A stretch of 64,000 nt of DNA. Source: Lewinellaceae bacterium. Its GTDB lineage: Bacteria > Bacteroidota > Bacteroidia > Chitinophagales > Saprospiraceae. The DNA lies in assembly GCA_020636005.1 (NCBI GenBank), contig JACJYR010000001.1, positions 3,166,501 to 3,230,500 of the forward strand, read 5' to 3'. Below the pieces are notes generated by a model. The model was given only the letters and a program-made list of their open reading frames with translations, was not told the DNA's origin and searched no databases. Of this stretch, positions 36,401-43,872 are shown piece after piece. Numbering within the stretch: the first letter of the stretch is position 1; the number at the start of each line of letters is the position of its first letter. The position numbers and the translations under genes were made by a program.

Positions 36401-39112
36401 CCATGCGGTCTTGGTGGTCAGAACTTTGGCCCAAGCGTGACCTTCTGCTGTGCAGACATTGCCAACAGTCCTGTAACGGTTGTTTTCCGTGCCTTCGACT
36501 GCAACGGCAACTACAATGATTGCATGGTTTCTGTGAACGTCAACGACAAATCTGCGCCTATCAGGACTTTCTGTCCGCCCGACAAGCGCATCACTTGCGA
36601 CTGGTATGCTGACAACCTCGAAACACAACTGCAAGGTTTGACTGGTGCGCAGCAATGTGCCTACCTGACCAATGCAGGTTTCGGTGAAGCTACTTTCCAG
36701 GACAACTGTCCGGTAACAGTTAGCTGCAATACGACTATCAACCTTGATCAGTGCCTGGAAGGGGTTATCACCCGTACTTTCTCCGCTGTTGACGCCTCTG
36801 GCAACGCAGCTTCCCAGAATTGTACGACCCGCATCTTTGTTGACCATGTTTCCGACTGGGTAGTTGAATTCCCTGCGGACATTACGGTTAACTGCGGTAC
36901 GACAACCCCAGACTTTGGTGAGCCTGAAATCTTCTACGAGACTTGCGAATTGGTTGCTGTTTCTTACGAAGATCAGTTGTTCAATGTCGTTCAGGGTGCC
37001 TGCTACAAACTCCTCCGTACCTGGAAAGTTATCAACTGGTGCGTTGTTGGCAACAACATCGACGAGGAAGTTGTGGAGCAGCCTGAAAATCAATTGGGCC
37101 TTGTGTTCCCACTTTGCGACCTTGACGGCGACGGTGATTGCGATGCCCGCACCTTCCGTGATAGCTGGAACTCAGCTTCCAAGCCGGGTGCTGGACAGGC
37201 AACGCAAACTACCAACCCTGACACTGACCTTGACAGCGACCCATGGGATGGTTACATTACCTATCAACAGACCATTAAAGTGATTGACAACGTTGATCCG
37301 GTGTTCGTTGATTGTACCATTGACACGGTTTGCATCGAGGACAATTCCTGCACAGTTGGCCTGCAGTTGCCAATTCCAGTAGTTGACGAGTGTAGCCATG
37401 TCGTGACCATCTCCGCCCAGATTAAATTCAATGGTGTCTATCAAAATGCTGGCTCCGTTGTAATCAAAGCTGGTGTGACTACGGATGCGTTCACCGTATT
37501 CCCGAATGTCGGACCTGGTACATACGATGTGAAGTACATTGCAATGGACAATTGCAACAACCAGTCTGCATGTGAAACGAAAGTTACCGTCAAGGACTGC
37601 AAGAACCCGACTCCATACTGCAAAGATGGTTTGGTGATAGAGTTGATGCAGACAGGTATGGTACAGACCTGGGCTTCTGACTTCAATGCAGGTAGCTTCG
37701 ACAACTGCCCTGGCACCCTGCGTTTCTCCTTCTCCTCCAACCCTGTTGATTCGGGTGAAGTTTACACCTGTGACAGTGTCGGCTTGCGTACAGTAAGGAT
37801 TTATGTAACGGATGCTGCAGGCAATCAGGACTTCTGCATTACACAAGTTGAAATCCAGGCCAACCAAAACCAGTGTGACGATACCTTAAGCGTCCATATT
37901 GGTGGCTTGATTGAGACGGAAGACAATGAGGGTGTTGCCGATGTCAATGTTCAGTTGAGTGGCACCTCTCAGAACTCGATGATGACGGACAACAACGGTA
38001 TGTTCAACTTTGCAGTGGTTCCGGGCGGTGATTATTCCATCACCCCGGTCAAAGATGACAACCCGCTCAATGGTGTGACGACGTTCGACCTCGTGTTGAT
38101 CTCCAAGCACATCCTGGGCATCCAGGCGCTGAATTCACCATACAAACTCATCGCTGCCGACGCCAATAAATCTGGTACGGTGACGACGTTCGACCTGGTG
38201 ACCATCCGCAAGGTGATCCTGTTCATCGACACTGAATTCCTGAACAATACTTCCTGGAGGTTTGTGGATAAGGACTTTGTGTTCCCTAACCCACAGAATC
38301 CTTGGCAGACCGTGTTCCCAGAAGTTATCAACGTCAACAATATCACTGCCAACCAATTGGCAGCCGACTTTGTAGCGGTGAAAATCGGGGATGTGAACTC
38401 AAGTGCTGTTCCGAACTTTGCTGCCGGCAACGAAGACCGCAGCACACACGGTAAGCTTGTTTTCACAGTAGATGATGTTCAAATGAATCCTGGCCAGGAA
38501 TACACGGTTGCCTTCAAGGCAAGCGACTTCAAGGTCCTTGGCTATCAGTTCACCTTGAACTTTGACAAAGGCGCACTGGATTTCGCTGACGTGATTCCTG
38601 GTGTTGCCGGTACCGAAAACTTCGGCCTTGCATTGCTGGAAAATGGCGCTATCACCGCAAGCTGGAACGACAACAACGCCAATGTTGCCGATGGACAGAC
38701 GGTGTTCAGCCTTGTTTTCAAAGCAACAACCGCCGCAAGGCTGAGCGATGTGCTGAGCGTGAACAGCCGCTATACAAAAGCGGAGGCGTACAAACGCAAT
38801 GGCGACCTGCTCGATGTGGAACTGGTATTCAACGGCGCAGCCGCAACCCGTAATTTCGAGTTGTACCAGAACACACCGAACCCTTTCACCAACTACACGG
38901 TGATTGGTTTCAACCTGCCGGAAGCTGTAGCTGCTACGCTTACTGTGACGGACGTGTCCGGAAAAGTAGTGAAATCCGTGAAACAGGAATTTGCGAAAGG
39001 CTTCAACGAAATCAGGTTGGAGCGCCGTGAACTGCCTGCTACCGGTATCCTCTACTATCAACTTGACACGCCGACCGACTCGGCCACGAAGATGATGTTA
39101 CTGATGGATTAA
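27464..39112 (+). CDS. Giant secreted HYR-repeat protein with CHRD, dockerin, cohesin-like and T9SS sorting domains
   Basis: 3882 residues, one uninterrupted frame. An N-terminal signal region (hydrophobic LVVTLAMMLVGHFAFGQ, about residues 26-43) leads to export. Most of the length is HYR-like immunoglobulin-type repeats with the signature DNC...(F/Y)PVGTTxVTxxATDxxGNxxxC, at least 14 units, Cys-rich. Around residues 1510-1645 a CHRD domain (GGFEVPPTSS, AAHIHNAPAGSNG, NIHTTGNPGGEIRGQL) is inserted; 1780-1945 resembles a carbohydrate-binding jelly roll (NPSFEAGGP ... VMFDDASV); about 2360 has a DNDGDGQIDEADE calcium loop. Then a carboxypeptidase-regulatory-like domain (~3480-3530), a dockerin pair (~3535-3645), a cohesin-like domain (~3660-3795) and the T9SS sorting domain (~3797-3882). 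Likely a cell-surface adhesin or matrix protein. Confidence 0.9.
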   Translation: MKKTNSTFAKIWGTMLRRHSSKKPLSLVVTLAMMLVGHFAFGQIMDPCPPGSGNMVTNCPPTNPAPIPVGSNCQAVVPEFKFGADGVMGGVGPNADVSGTAGAGYFFVGVVQAPMSGTLFPAGTGNKTVQVGAAFLNQVPGDPMFGMLCAEVCPDIIQNVFDNTNPTIACGSPQLYADANCQVVLTQAVILDQILVGLSDNCTDSADITITFSPAGPLAGPSCPTDPNPVIRMVTVTAQDASGNMNSCIANVGVADTLGPAATFAPFANGTYSDTIPAINIGNINCGNLTPDLTGLVTVGPDNCGGAVNIFQAPSAGTPYTLNMDPVTGCVLEKVQQIFVTVEDCYNNDSTHIYTIHIQDQTPPTITSNCGDVPPQATLVTDGNCMVNVPDLTGFMTSTDNCLGPQTWIQSPIGLTDVSGICPPNNTISVTFTAVDCFGNQSTPLTCPALLTFTDNTPPSIVCPPNPITVVVPFNGATCQTDMAIIDLAFLTANGVTVTDACDPNPVLSNLDPMMFTCADINKANLFINIGATDCFANVGSGSCAVSVVADIDLTADWSIGGGDFIVCPNEFPLCIELGPNTPSCGVWSGDITVSASASCASGVQIQASAFPDLDNDGVPDPGSYSVTYTVGPPGCHVQETHNIMVSPQFNAADAALIADTTICMEATEIFDLEGLLAPGSIQGGSFDTIIFSGAATGQRIGNLFQYLGGDGNVTVIYSLTDCDNAVEADTVVISIDEKPDGHFTMAAVMCQDQGLEIPNITGVPTGASLLFTSMPAGFITNASTGVFDPTAGPLSQEFVDVTVTMRVTNGVCDTFYISQIVRVHESGNPAFVLQDTICESSPPINLSLTNPLNDGGANPVTAANVTWSGISVTDLGFTGSFDPSVGPGIYNVCVTVGAPSCEETQCHQIVVAKDYTPAEVALVDDFSLCMLPDQIISFDALRAGPQPMTGSGTYVVTEQGGLNGVGTINANNYVYHGECGTLTVIQYYAYDCVPTSDTVVITIEQKPDVGGLAVPGPLCAQDGPAFIEYSGTPVVCGTPGVFSAPNSPAGTITDLGTGTTAVFNPVAAGEGLHIIQYEIGNPNSGCYSIVFAEIEVRASSNPEFPLPSTACANEPVNLALGSADPSVLPSSPDGITEIYWFGGDGLNAVVTNNGDGTGTFVGYHTGTYTVCVQTGDLGCNQYRCHQITVDNVPPVLNCAPLVRVRSNSLDSCNYTMPGIGFDVTATDNCSPPNGPGSIILSHNYPVSAGHAVSANTLMGATFPVGITHVIWTATDTAGNSSNCTIEIVIEDNESPTVTFCPSNTTIGTDADICGAQLNYALPQFEDNCDGPNLEGVLVAGYAPGADFPVGTTTVTWEYTDLADNTTATCSFTVTVNDDDMPTPVCSPDYAVALDGDGEFTILSTDIDNGSYDNCQIATRYISRTGGAPWSGSVDVSCADVLSGPVVVSLQVVDLAGNSSICTTNVTVNDEQVPDIECPGYLTVHADAGVCAAVVNYPAPTVTDNCSFTVEQVATITGTMNGGFEVPPTSSLGTGTLSGTVSVSSGSFNLNVAFSGLGSNVVAAHIHNAPAGSNGGVIIDLVGLGFPTGVTAGTFSTNISLTPAQVTELLAGNLYVNIHTTGNPGGEIRGQLLVANNSNLTSGDVFPVGTSVQTYQVTDIGGNTETCSFSILVYDEVAPTINCGPSVRTHTADPGVCSFTMPGTGFDAVGADNCGAVTITHNYPFAVDPNTLAGTSFPVGSTTVTWIATDVSGNQSAICGIEIIITDDEDPTINCNSGAPANVLANPSFEAGGPFDSQITDNWTNFGPAFRLFASVSPPFFTHDGNVMLKTFGGAAGVFQDFPVTVGDQLNGSAWIRNASFDPIGPNQFAVVKFEFLDAANTVLSFVESPQFTAANLPTDVWTQATVSATVPAGTVNARFVVVSVTLSGGGAVMFDDASVTIGTGGISGNVIVDNDPGVCGADLDINNPMADDNCGIVSIINNYNYTSNASGFYPVGTTIVGFTVTDASGNTADCSITVTVNDTEAPTFVNCPTTMVMIGNDPDQCSGKLNWSIPVATDNCELASVTQTGGPANGTPVPVGMPMTVTYTATDIYGNSSTCVFDVQVVDTQNPEFDADIVMPGNITVQCNAVPPAFVLTTDDVHDNCTPSNLLVITFTQTSTQGTDPNNCTYYNYTITRTWKVTDQAGNMLVHTQVITVQDTQAPTPVCQNATITLNKSGVASFPPDSLAVGTTDNCAPFSALTITGNPTTFTCANIGPNNVTLTISDPCGNTATCAIVVTVNQGIGSCAPGATLASSCLNNATTLTNGQFAELITISGLAMQTWTITTSNGLYTNASANPPAAPTPVSNGTAFTMGTADGIDNDGDGQIDEADEMIFYTLKTKYVEAIGYTATATNNLGQTVTLSNVGHYPTPVISGGPFGPFCLSTPAFVPTVVDQYAGANAYVSVTFLVDGVPVAQVDPSTLSVGQHTLTVIVDGGSAAFSRKINGILVPGDAANSNDARLDPGCIQSITQFFQVVTTPSQVVCNDLLHVTLDPVTCSSVILPDDVLEGTYACFDDYSVNIYLPNGVPLNPHNVVTGAHVGINLSYTLVHPVSGNTCWGHILVEDKSSPVAICPNDVEILCTVDPDSVVYWVPFNHPCYPAKDYWGNLVPVNDSLLYLGEPSATDCSPWVWPFAYTDDYTLYECTDNPALIANITRTFIIQDIWGNKDTCQQHITWVRGEANQVTWPADTVIACNYPYLDQLAASNYSADSLGWPYIFSYKHGKLSLAGNGICNLGLTVSDQIVNVCTNEYKVVRTWTLFDWCPANGGPPTQTVHVQYIKIENVAPIITVDCLQTDPATGYCVMNATEPGNYPHYPCYAIFVPYAQVDAVCDQIVDITVETPGGGTTNGGIIPGGGLPLGGPYVITYRAEDQCGHITELELTVIVKDLTAPVAVCDEITDVNLSSDGLATVYASTFDDGSYDGCCLDHFEVRKMDGDPCGLGGQNFGPSVTFCCADIANSPVTVVFRAFDCNGNYNDCMVSVNVNDKSAPIRTFCPPDKRITCDWYADNLETQLQGLTGAQQCAYLTNAGFGEATFQDNCPVTVSCNTTINLDQCLEGVITRTFSAVDASGNAASQNCTTRIFVDHVSDWVVEFPADITVNCGTTTPDFGEPEIFYETCELVAVSYEDQLFNVVQGACYKLLRTWKVINWCVVGNNIDEEVVEQPENQLGLVFPLCDLDGDGDCDARTFRDSWNSASKPGAGQATQTTNPDTDLDSDPWDGYITYQQTIKVIDNVDPVFVDCTIDTVCIEDNSCTVGLQLPIPVVDECSHVVTISAQIKFNGVYQNAGSVVIKAGVTTDAFTVFPNVGPGTYDVKYIAMDNCNNQSACETKVTVKDCKNPTPYCKDGLVIELMQTGMVQTWASDFNAGSFDNCPGTLRFSFSSNPVDSGEVYTCDSVGLRTVRIYVTDAAGNQDFCITQVEIQANQNQCDDTLSVHIGGLIETEDNEGVADVNVQLSGTSQNSMMTDNNGMFNFAVVPGGDYSITPVKDDNPLNGVTTFDLVLISKHILGIQALNSPYKLIAADANKSGTVTTFDLVTIRKVILFIDTEFLNNTSWRFVDKDFVFPNPQNPWQTVFPEVINVNNITANQLAADFVAVKIGDVNSSAVPNFAAGNEDRSTHGKLVFTVDDVQMNPGQEYTVAFKASDFKVLGYQFTLNFDKGALDFADVIPGVAGTENFGLALLENGAITASWNDNNANVADGQTVFSLVFKATTAARLSDVLSVNSRYTKAEAYKRNGDLLDVELVFNGAAATRNFELYQNTPNPFTNYTVIGFNLPEAVAATLTVTDVSGKVVKSVKQEFAKGFNEIRLERRELPATGILYYQLDTPTDSATKMMLLMD

Positions 39113-39143
39113 TACGAAGATGCAATTTGTAATCCCTTGAGAA

Positions 39144-39188
39144 CACGCAAGACCTCTCCCCGATTCTTCGGGGAGGGGTTCTGCGTTT
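39144..39188 (+). terminator. Terminator after the giant gene
   Basis: Long stem: ACGCA, ACC and CTCCCCG on the left (39145-39162) pair with CGGGGAG, GGT and TGCGT on the right (39169-39186), then a T-run. Confidence 0.85.
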
Positions 39189-39951
39189 TTAAGGGGATGC
39201 ATCTGCCAATCCAAAACTGTTTGAACGACACGGAAACACATTAAAAAAAATTCTTTTTGAAGGAAATATTTATTGATAAATACTTTGTGGTATCAGGCCA
39301 AGCCTCTACTTTTGGGCATGATTTTTTGACATAGTTTATTACATTAAATCCTGTGAACATGAAAGGAAAGTTACTCAACACAAAAGCGTGGTGAGAAGCC
39401 GGAAAAAGGACATCTACCAATTGACATCACCAATTTTCTATCCTATCCTAACAACCGATTTTTAGCATTAGACATCTCGCAAACCATTGGTATTCCTGGC
39501 TTCTTACCCTTTTTTTGCTTTTATTTCTTCAACCCTCCATTGTTCGCAGCTTATTTCGGTGATGTTGTAAAAACTTTTTGATCAACAAACAAGACCGTAC
39601 CTGCAAAAGATAGTAATATCTTTTGCCAATTGTTATAATCCTCGTTCATCCTGTAAGCCCATTTGTCATGCTTACAGTCAAACTGATCCCCATTAAGCCC
39701 AAGAAGTAATCGGTTTTTGGGATAGCCTCTCTCCGGAATTTTGGAGGGGGGCCTTTTTTTGCCTCCAAATGTCTTTCCTTTCAAGCAAGTCCCCTTGCCT
39801 TACAGTGGTTTTTACGTCCTGGCCTTATCTATTTGTCGAAAAAGGTGCGTCCTTGGTGGATGCCTTGCTGCCAGCATAACTTTACTTTTGTTTACCTTGC
39901 GCCGCTTTTTGAACACCTTTTTTGAGAGTGTGTTTGATCATAAAACCTTAT
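39189..39951. other. Intergenic region, no recognised gene
   Basis: About 760 A/T-rich bases. An ATG at 39360 opens only 11 codons (MKGKLLNTKAW) and could be a remnant of a secreted-protein start. A 77-codon minus-strand frame (39551-39784) is not recognised and has no supporting features. A hairpin TTTGGAGG/CCTCCAAA lies near 39739-39769. Nothing identifies a mobile element. Confidence 0.4.
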
Positions 39952-41049
39952 ATGATAGTTTGGATAGGATTCTTTGTGTTGATTTTCATTTTTCTTGCGC
40001 TTGATTTGGGAGTTTTCAATAAAGAAGCCCACAAAATAAGCACAAGGGAGGCACTGCGTTGGACGACGCTGTGGGTGGGCACTTCACTCCTGTTTAGTGT
40101 CTTTATCTTCTTTTCTTACGAAAACCACTGGTTGGGAATAGGCGAGGAAATCGGGCACGATGTAGGTGGCACAAAAGCAGCCATTACCTACCTTACCGGG
40201 TATATCATCGAGCAGTCATTGAGCATGGACAACATCTTTGTGATTGCTGTCATCTTCAGTTATTTCCATATCCCGCAACAATACCAGCACAGGGTCTTGT
40301 TTTGGGGAATCCTGGGCGCATTGATTTTCAGGGGCATCATGATCTGGGCGGGGGCTTACCTGGTTGAGCGGTTCGATGTTGTCACCTATATTTTTGGGGC
40401 TATACTCCTTTGGACCGCTTATAAAATGTTAAAGTCCGACAGTGACCAGATACATCCTGACCAGAACCCGGTGGTACTCCAGCTCCGAAAAATCCTGCCT
40501 GTAACTAAATCGTTGCGGAAGGAGCAGTTTTTTATTAAAAGAAATGGAAAAATCCTAGCGATGACCCCGCTGTTTGTTGCATTGGTGGTGGTAGAGACGA
40601 CCGATGTGATGTTTGCATTCGACAGTATTCCAGCCATCTTTGCCATTACCACCGATCCGTTCCTTGTTTTCACATCCAATATATTTGCCATCCTCGGCTT
40701 GCGTTCGCTTTACTTTGTGCTCGCTTCTATTTTGGATAAATTTGAGTACGTCAAATACAGCCTGGCGGCTATTCTTGCATTTGTAGGCATAAAAATGCTG
40801 TTCCTTCACCAGGTTGAAATGCCGGAATGGGTGTCCCTGGCAGTGATTATAGTATTGATGGGTGGAGGGATATTGATATCATGGCTGGCAGAGAAAAGGG
40901 AAGAAAAAAAGCAGCTTAGGATAGGAAAAGAAAGGAGAAATACCAAAAACCCCAAGCCTAATAACCACAAAGATTCATTGAAAAGCCCCAAATATGGCCC
41001 CAAAAAGATAGGGGCCTTCTGGCAAAGCGACAAGCCGGAGTCGATCTAA
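39952..41049 (+). CDS. TerC family integral membrane protein
   Basis: 365 residues from the ATG at 39952 (a TTG ten codons earlier is less likely). Seven to nine membrane helices with the TerC family landmarks: ALDLGVFNK in helix 1, GYIIEQSLSMDNIFVIAVIF, LFWGILGALIFRGIMIWAG, ETTDVMFAFDSIPAIFAIT and SNIFAILGLRSLYF. The acidic residues inside the helices are thought to bind Mn2+ or other metals; TerC/Alx proteins export manganese and help metal loading of exoenzymes. The C-terminal tail (about 50 residues) is very basic and cytoplasmic. Confidence 0.92.
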   Translation: MIVWIGFFVLIFIFLALDLGVFNKEAHKISTREALRWTTLWVGTSLLFSVFIFFSYENHWLGIGEEIGHDVGGTKAAITYLTGYIIEQSLSMDNIFVIAVIFSYFHIPQQYQHRVLFWGILGALIFRGIMIWAGAYLVERFDVVTYIFGAILLWTAYKMLKSDSDQIHPDQNPVVLQLRKILPVTKSLRKEQFFIKRNGKILAMTPLFVALVVVETTDVMFAFDSIPAIFAITTDPFLVFTSNIFAILGLRSLYFVLASILDKFEYVKYSLAAILAFVGIKMLFLHQVEMPEWVSLAVIIVLMGGGILISWLAEKREEKKQLRIGKERRNTKNPKPNNHKDSLKSPKYGPKKIGAFWQSDKPESI

Positions 41050-41459
41050 ACGATGCCTCTCAGCAGGCTCGGGGTTCTATTTCATTCTGCAGCCCTTGTA
41101 TTTTAGGACAATGAGGACTTAAGTTCTGCGAAATCATAAGCCCGTTTAGGGCTGGTGAACCGGCACTAATGAATACTTCCGTTTGATGTTAAACCTGGGA
41201 CTTTCCTTAGAAGAAGACCGGAGAAAACGTACCGGGGCAATTACTCCATCGAGCGCTGCTTCACGCACCAGCAGCCTAATGGCTTCGGCCAGGGAAAACA
41301 AAACTTCGGCCCCTCATGCCGAGTGGAGATTATTAGTGCCTGTTAATGCTGCTTTCCATTGACCCGTTTATTGCTTTTATAAAATGACTGTATGAAGTCA
41401 GCATGTTGTCCGTTGTTTTTGGGTAAAAGCAAAGCCCCGATGGAAGTTTGCCTGCCGGA
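41050..41459. other. Intergenic region, nothing recognised
   Basis: About 410 bases between TerC and the convergent amylase gene. No gene, terminator with T-run or clear mobile-element remnant seen; a short hairpin GCCC-GTTTA-GGGC lies near 41141-41153. Confidence 0.4.
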
Positions 41460-43313
41460 TCATTCCAGTACCAGCACCAGCGGCGCTTTTGCCGGCAGTT
41501 CGATGCTGCCCTTCAAATCGAATTTACCACCGCTCAGGACGTCTATCCCTCTGTCATAGCCTTTCAGCATTTCCGCAAACCGCTCCAATTCAAGTGTTTT
41601 CGCAGTTGGGTTCCTATTCAGCACCACCATTACCCGTTGCTTTTGGCTGTACCGGAAGAAGACATAAACACCGTCCTTATGTATGAAATGGGTCAGTTTG
41701 CCCCATTGCACAGCAGGGGCCGACTTGCGCCAGGTGAGCAGTTTTTTCACAAAAGCCTTGGCTTCCTGTTGCTGGTTGGTCAGCCCTTTTCCATTGAACC
41801 CATCAATGGCATCGCCGGCCCAGCCGCCGGGGAAGTCGGAGCGGATGATGCCGTGATCTTGCGTGCCGGGGTTTTTCATCAAAATCTCCGTGCCATAATA
41901 GAGCTGTGGGATGCCCCGGGTGGTGAGGGTGTAGGCGATGGCAAGTTTGAACAAATCGAAATCTTCGTTGACCTGCGTGAAAATGCGGCTCATGTCGTGG
42001 TTGTCGGGGAAAACGACGAGGCTCATCGGATCGGGGTACAGGAAGTCCTGGGCCATAGTTTCGTAGAGAATATCCCAGCAGCGGTTAGGGTCGGGGTTGT
42101 TCAGGGCCCTCGACAAAGCAGCCTGTAGCGGGAAATCCATCAGGCTTTTAAGGTCAGAGGTATAGCCATTGGTGTTCACTTTGCCCTTTTGCCAATAGGA
42201 AACGATGGCTGGGTTTTCGTGCCACTCTTCGCCCACGATATTGAAATTGGGGTACTCCGTCATCAGGGCTTTGGTCCAATCGGCCATGTAATCCATGTCG
42301 GGGTAGGGATAGGTATCCATGCGGATGCCAGCCAGGCCGAGGTATTCTACCCACCATATGCTGTTTTGGGTGAGGTAGGTAGCCATGAGGGGGTTGCGCT
42401 GATTGAGGTCGGGCATGGTGGGTACGAACCAGCCGTCCGTGAAAATTTTGTGGTCTAGCTGCGAGGCGTGGGGGTCTTGTATCACTGATTTGCGATGGTT
42501 GGTTTCCTGGTATTTGTCGGGGAAGTTGATCCAGTCGTCCATCGGTGGGTCTTTCATCCACCAGTGCTCCAGGCCGCAGTGGTTTACGATCATGTCCATG
42601 ATGAGCTTCACGCCTTTGATCTTGGCTTCTTCGGCGAGCTGGCGGTAGCTTTCATTGGAGCCATAGCGGGGATCTACTTTGTAAAAATCGGTGGTAGAGT
42701 AGCCGTGGTAGGAGTAGGCCTGCATGTCATTTTCCAGCACGGGGTTGAGCCAGATGGCGGTGAAGCCCATGTCAGACACATAGTCCAGGTGCTGGCGCAT
42801 CCCCTCGATATCACCACCGTGCCTGCCACCAGCGAGGGAGCGGTTGGGCTTTTCCTGGAGGCCGGCCACCTGGTCATTGTTGGGGTCGCCGTTGGCAAAC
42901 CGGTCGGGCGTGATGAGATATAGCACGTCGGCGTTGTTGAAGCCCTGGCGCTCTGCAGCGCCGGCCTCCCGCTGCAAGAGTTCCCAGGTTCGGGACTCCA
43001 CGGTTTTGCCGTTTTGGGCAAAATCAATCTTCACCGTTCCCGGTTTTGCTGTTTTATCAACCACCAGGTCGAGGAACAGATAGTTCGGGTTTTTTACCTT
43101 AATGGCCATTTCCAGCTTCACGCCAGGGTATTGGAGGGTGGGGGTCAGATTGCCCACTCCTTCGCCATGCACGAGCAACTGGACATTTGGGTTTTTCATA
43201 CCTACCCACCAATTGGGCGGCTCCATATGGGTTATTTTACCCTGGGCAAAAAGGCTGTGCAGGGTAAAAACGGAAAGGAAGAGGACGAGGAAGTGTTTGG
43301 TGAGGGCAGTCAT
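41460..43313 (-). CDS. Exported GH13 alpha-amylase/cyclomaltodextrinase-like enzyme
   Basis: 617 residues with signal peptide (ending HSLFAQ). Residues ~25-110 are an N-terminal beta-sandwich as in cyclomaltodextrinases and neopullulanases; ~130-530 is the (beta/alpha)8 amylase domain; a C-terminal beta domain ends the protein. The four GH13 regions are visible: DMIVNHCG, GIRMDTYPYPD (nucleophile Asp), IVGEEWHE (acid/base Glu) and FPDNHDMSR (third Asp). It cuts alpha-1,4-glucans or maltodextrins in the periplasm. It follows glycogen synthase and an esterase on the same strand. Confidence 0.93.
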   Translation of the reverse strand: MTALTKHFLVLFLSVFTLHSLFAQGKITHMEPPNWWVGMKNPNVQLLVHGEGVGNLTPTLQYPGVKLEMAIKVKNPNYLFLDLVVDKTAKPGTVKIDFAQNGKTVESRTWELLQREAGAAERQGFNNADVLYLITPDRFANGDPNNDQVAGLQEKPNRSLAGGRHGGDIEGMRQHLDYVSDMGFTAIWLNPVLENDMQAYSYHGYSTTDFYKVDPRYGSNESYRQLAEEAKIKGVKLIMDMIVNHCGLEHWWMKDPPMDDWINFPDKYQETNHRKSVIQDPHASQLDHKIFTDGWFVPTMPDLNQRNPLMATYLTQNSIWWVEYLGLAGIRMDTYPYPDMDYMADWTKALMTEYPNFNIVGEEWHENPAIVSYWQKGKVNTNGYTSDLKSLMDFPLQAALSRALNNPDPNRCWDILYETMAQDFLYPDPMSLVVFPDNHDMSRIFTQVNEDFDLFKLAIAYTLTTRGIPQLYYGTEILMKNPGTQDHGIIRSDFPGGWAGDAIDGFNGKGLTNQQQEAKAFVKKLLTWRKSAPAVQWGKLTHFIHKDGVYVFFRYSQKQRVMVVLNRNPTAKTLELERFAEMLKGYDRGIDVLSGGKFDLKGSIELPAKAPLVLVLE

Positions 43314-43389
43314 GTTGGTTTGTTTTAGCCACGAATTTCTGCAAATTAACCGAATTTAGAAATTGGCGCCATCCGCGGTGACCAGACTT

Positions 43390-43809
43390 TTACAAATACA
43401 GTTGCTTGATCTTGGCTTTCGGACCGGGGCAAATCGTATTGTGGCAGTTGATGCAGGTAATGACCATGCCTTTGTACAACCCCTTTACCTGTCCGGGTGC
43501 GGCAGCTTGCAGCGCTTGCACGGCCTGCACGTAGGACTGCGCAAGGACTTTGAATTCGGCGGGTTTCATTTTGACGGGATCGGTGGGCTTTGCCTCATAT
43601 ATTTTCATAAAATCAACCGAGATGGTGGGCTTTTCGCCATGCTGGATTTGGGCTTTTACCTTCATCCCATCCTCGAACATGGCCCGCATCAGCAGGGCAA
43701 GTTCGCTGTCGCCATTGGGGTTGAGCGGTCTTGATGTACTTGCCTCTGATGTACAGGCCAGGAGGTAGAGGATCGAAAATACAGCAAGGAAAATGTACAG
43801 GTGTCTCAT
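43390..43809 (-). CDS. Single-haem c-type cytochrome-like lipoprotein
   Basis: 139 residues from the ATG at 43809, which gives a proper lipoprotein signal (MRHLYIFLAVFSILYLLAC). A helical domain follows with MRAMFEDGMKVKAQIQHGE and, near the end, CINCH, a haem-binding CxxCH. The pattern resembles cytochrome c' or the DUF3365-type helical haem proteins, but the family is not certain. It lies between glgA and the amylase gene with short gaps, so it is probably co-transcribed although its role there is unclear. Confidence 0.7.
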   Translation of the reverse strand: MRHLYIFLAVFSILYLLACTSEASTSRPLNPNGDSELALLMRAMFEDGMKVKAQIQHGEKPTISVDFMKIYEAKPTDPVKMKPAEFKVLAQSYVQAVQALQAAAPGQVKGLYKGMVITCINCHNTICPGPKAKIKQLYL

Positions 43810-43872
43810 GTAAATTTTGTTTGGGCGTGGGGACGTGGGTAGTTTGGGCAAAGGTAGGAAAGGATAGAGGTT

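Noticed and set aside
27464..39112. Dockerin/cohesin-like domains as evidence for a cellulosome
   Set aside because: No scaffoldin or dockerin-bearing cellulases in the window, and the chain has a T9SS anchor signal; such domains occur in non-cellulosomal proteins.
39551..39784. 77-codon minus-strand frame as a gene
   Set aside because: No recognised family, no promoter box, and it lies in a region without other coding signs.
39189..39951. Insertion-sequence remnant
   Set aside because: No transposase-like frame, terminal repeats or target duplication could be found.
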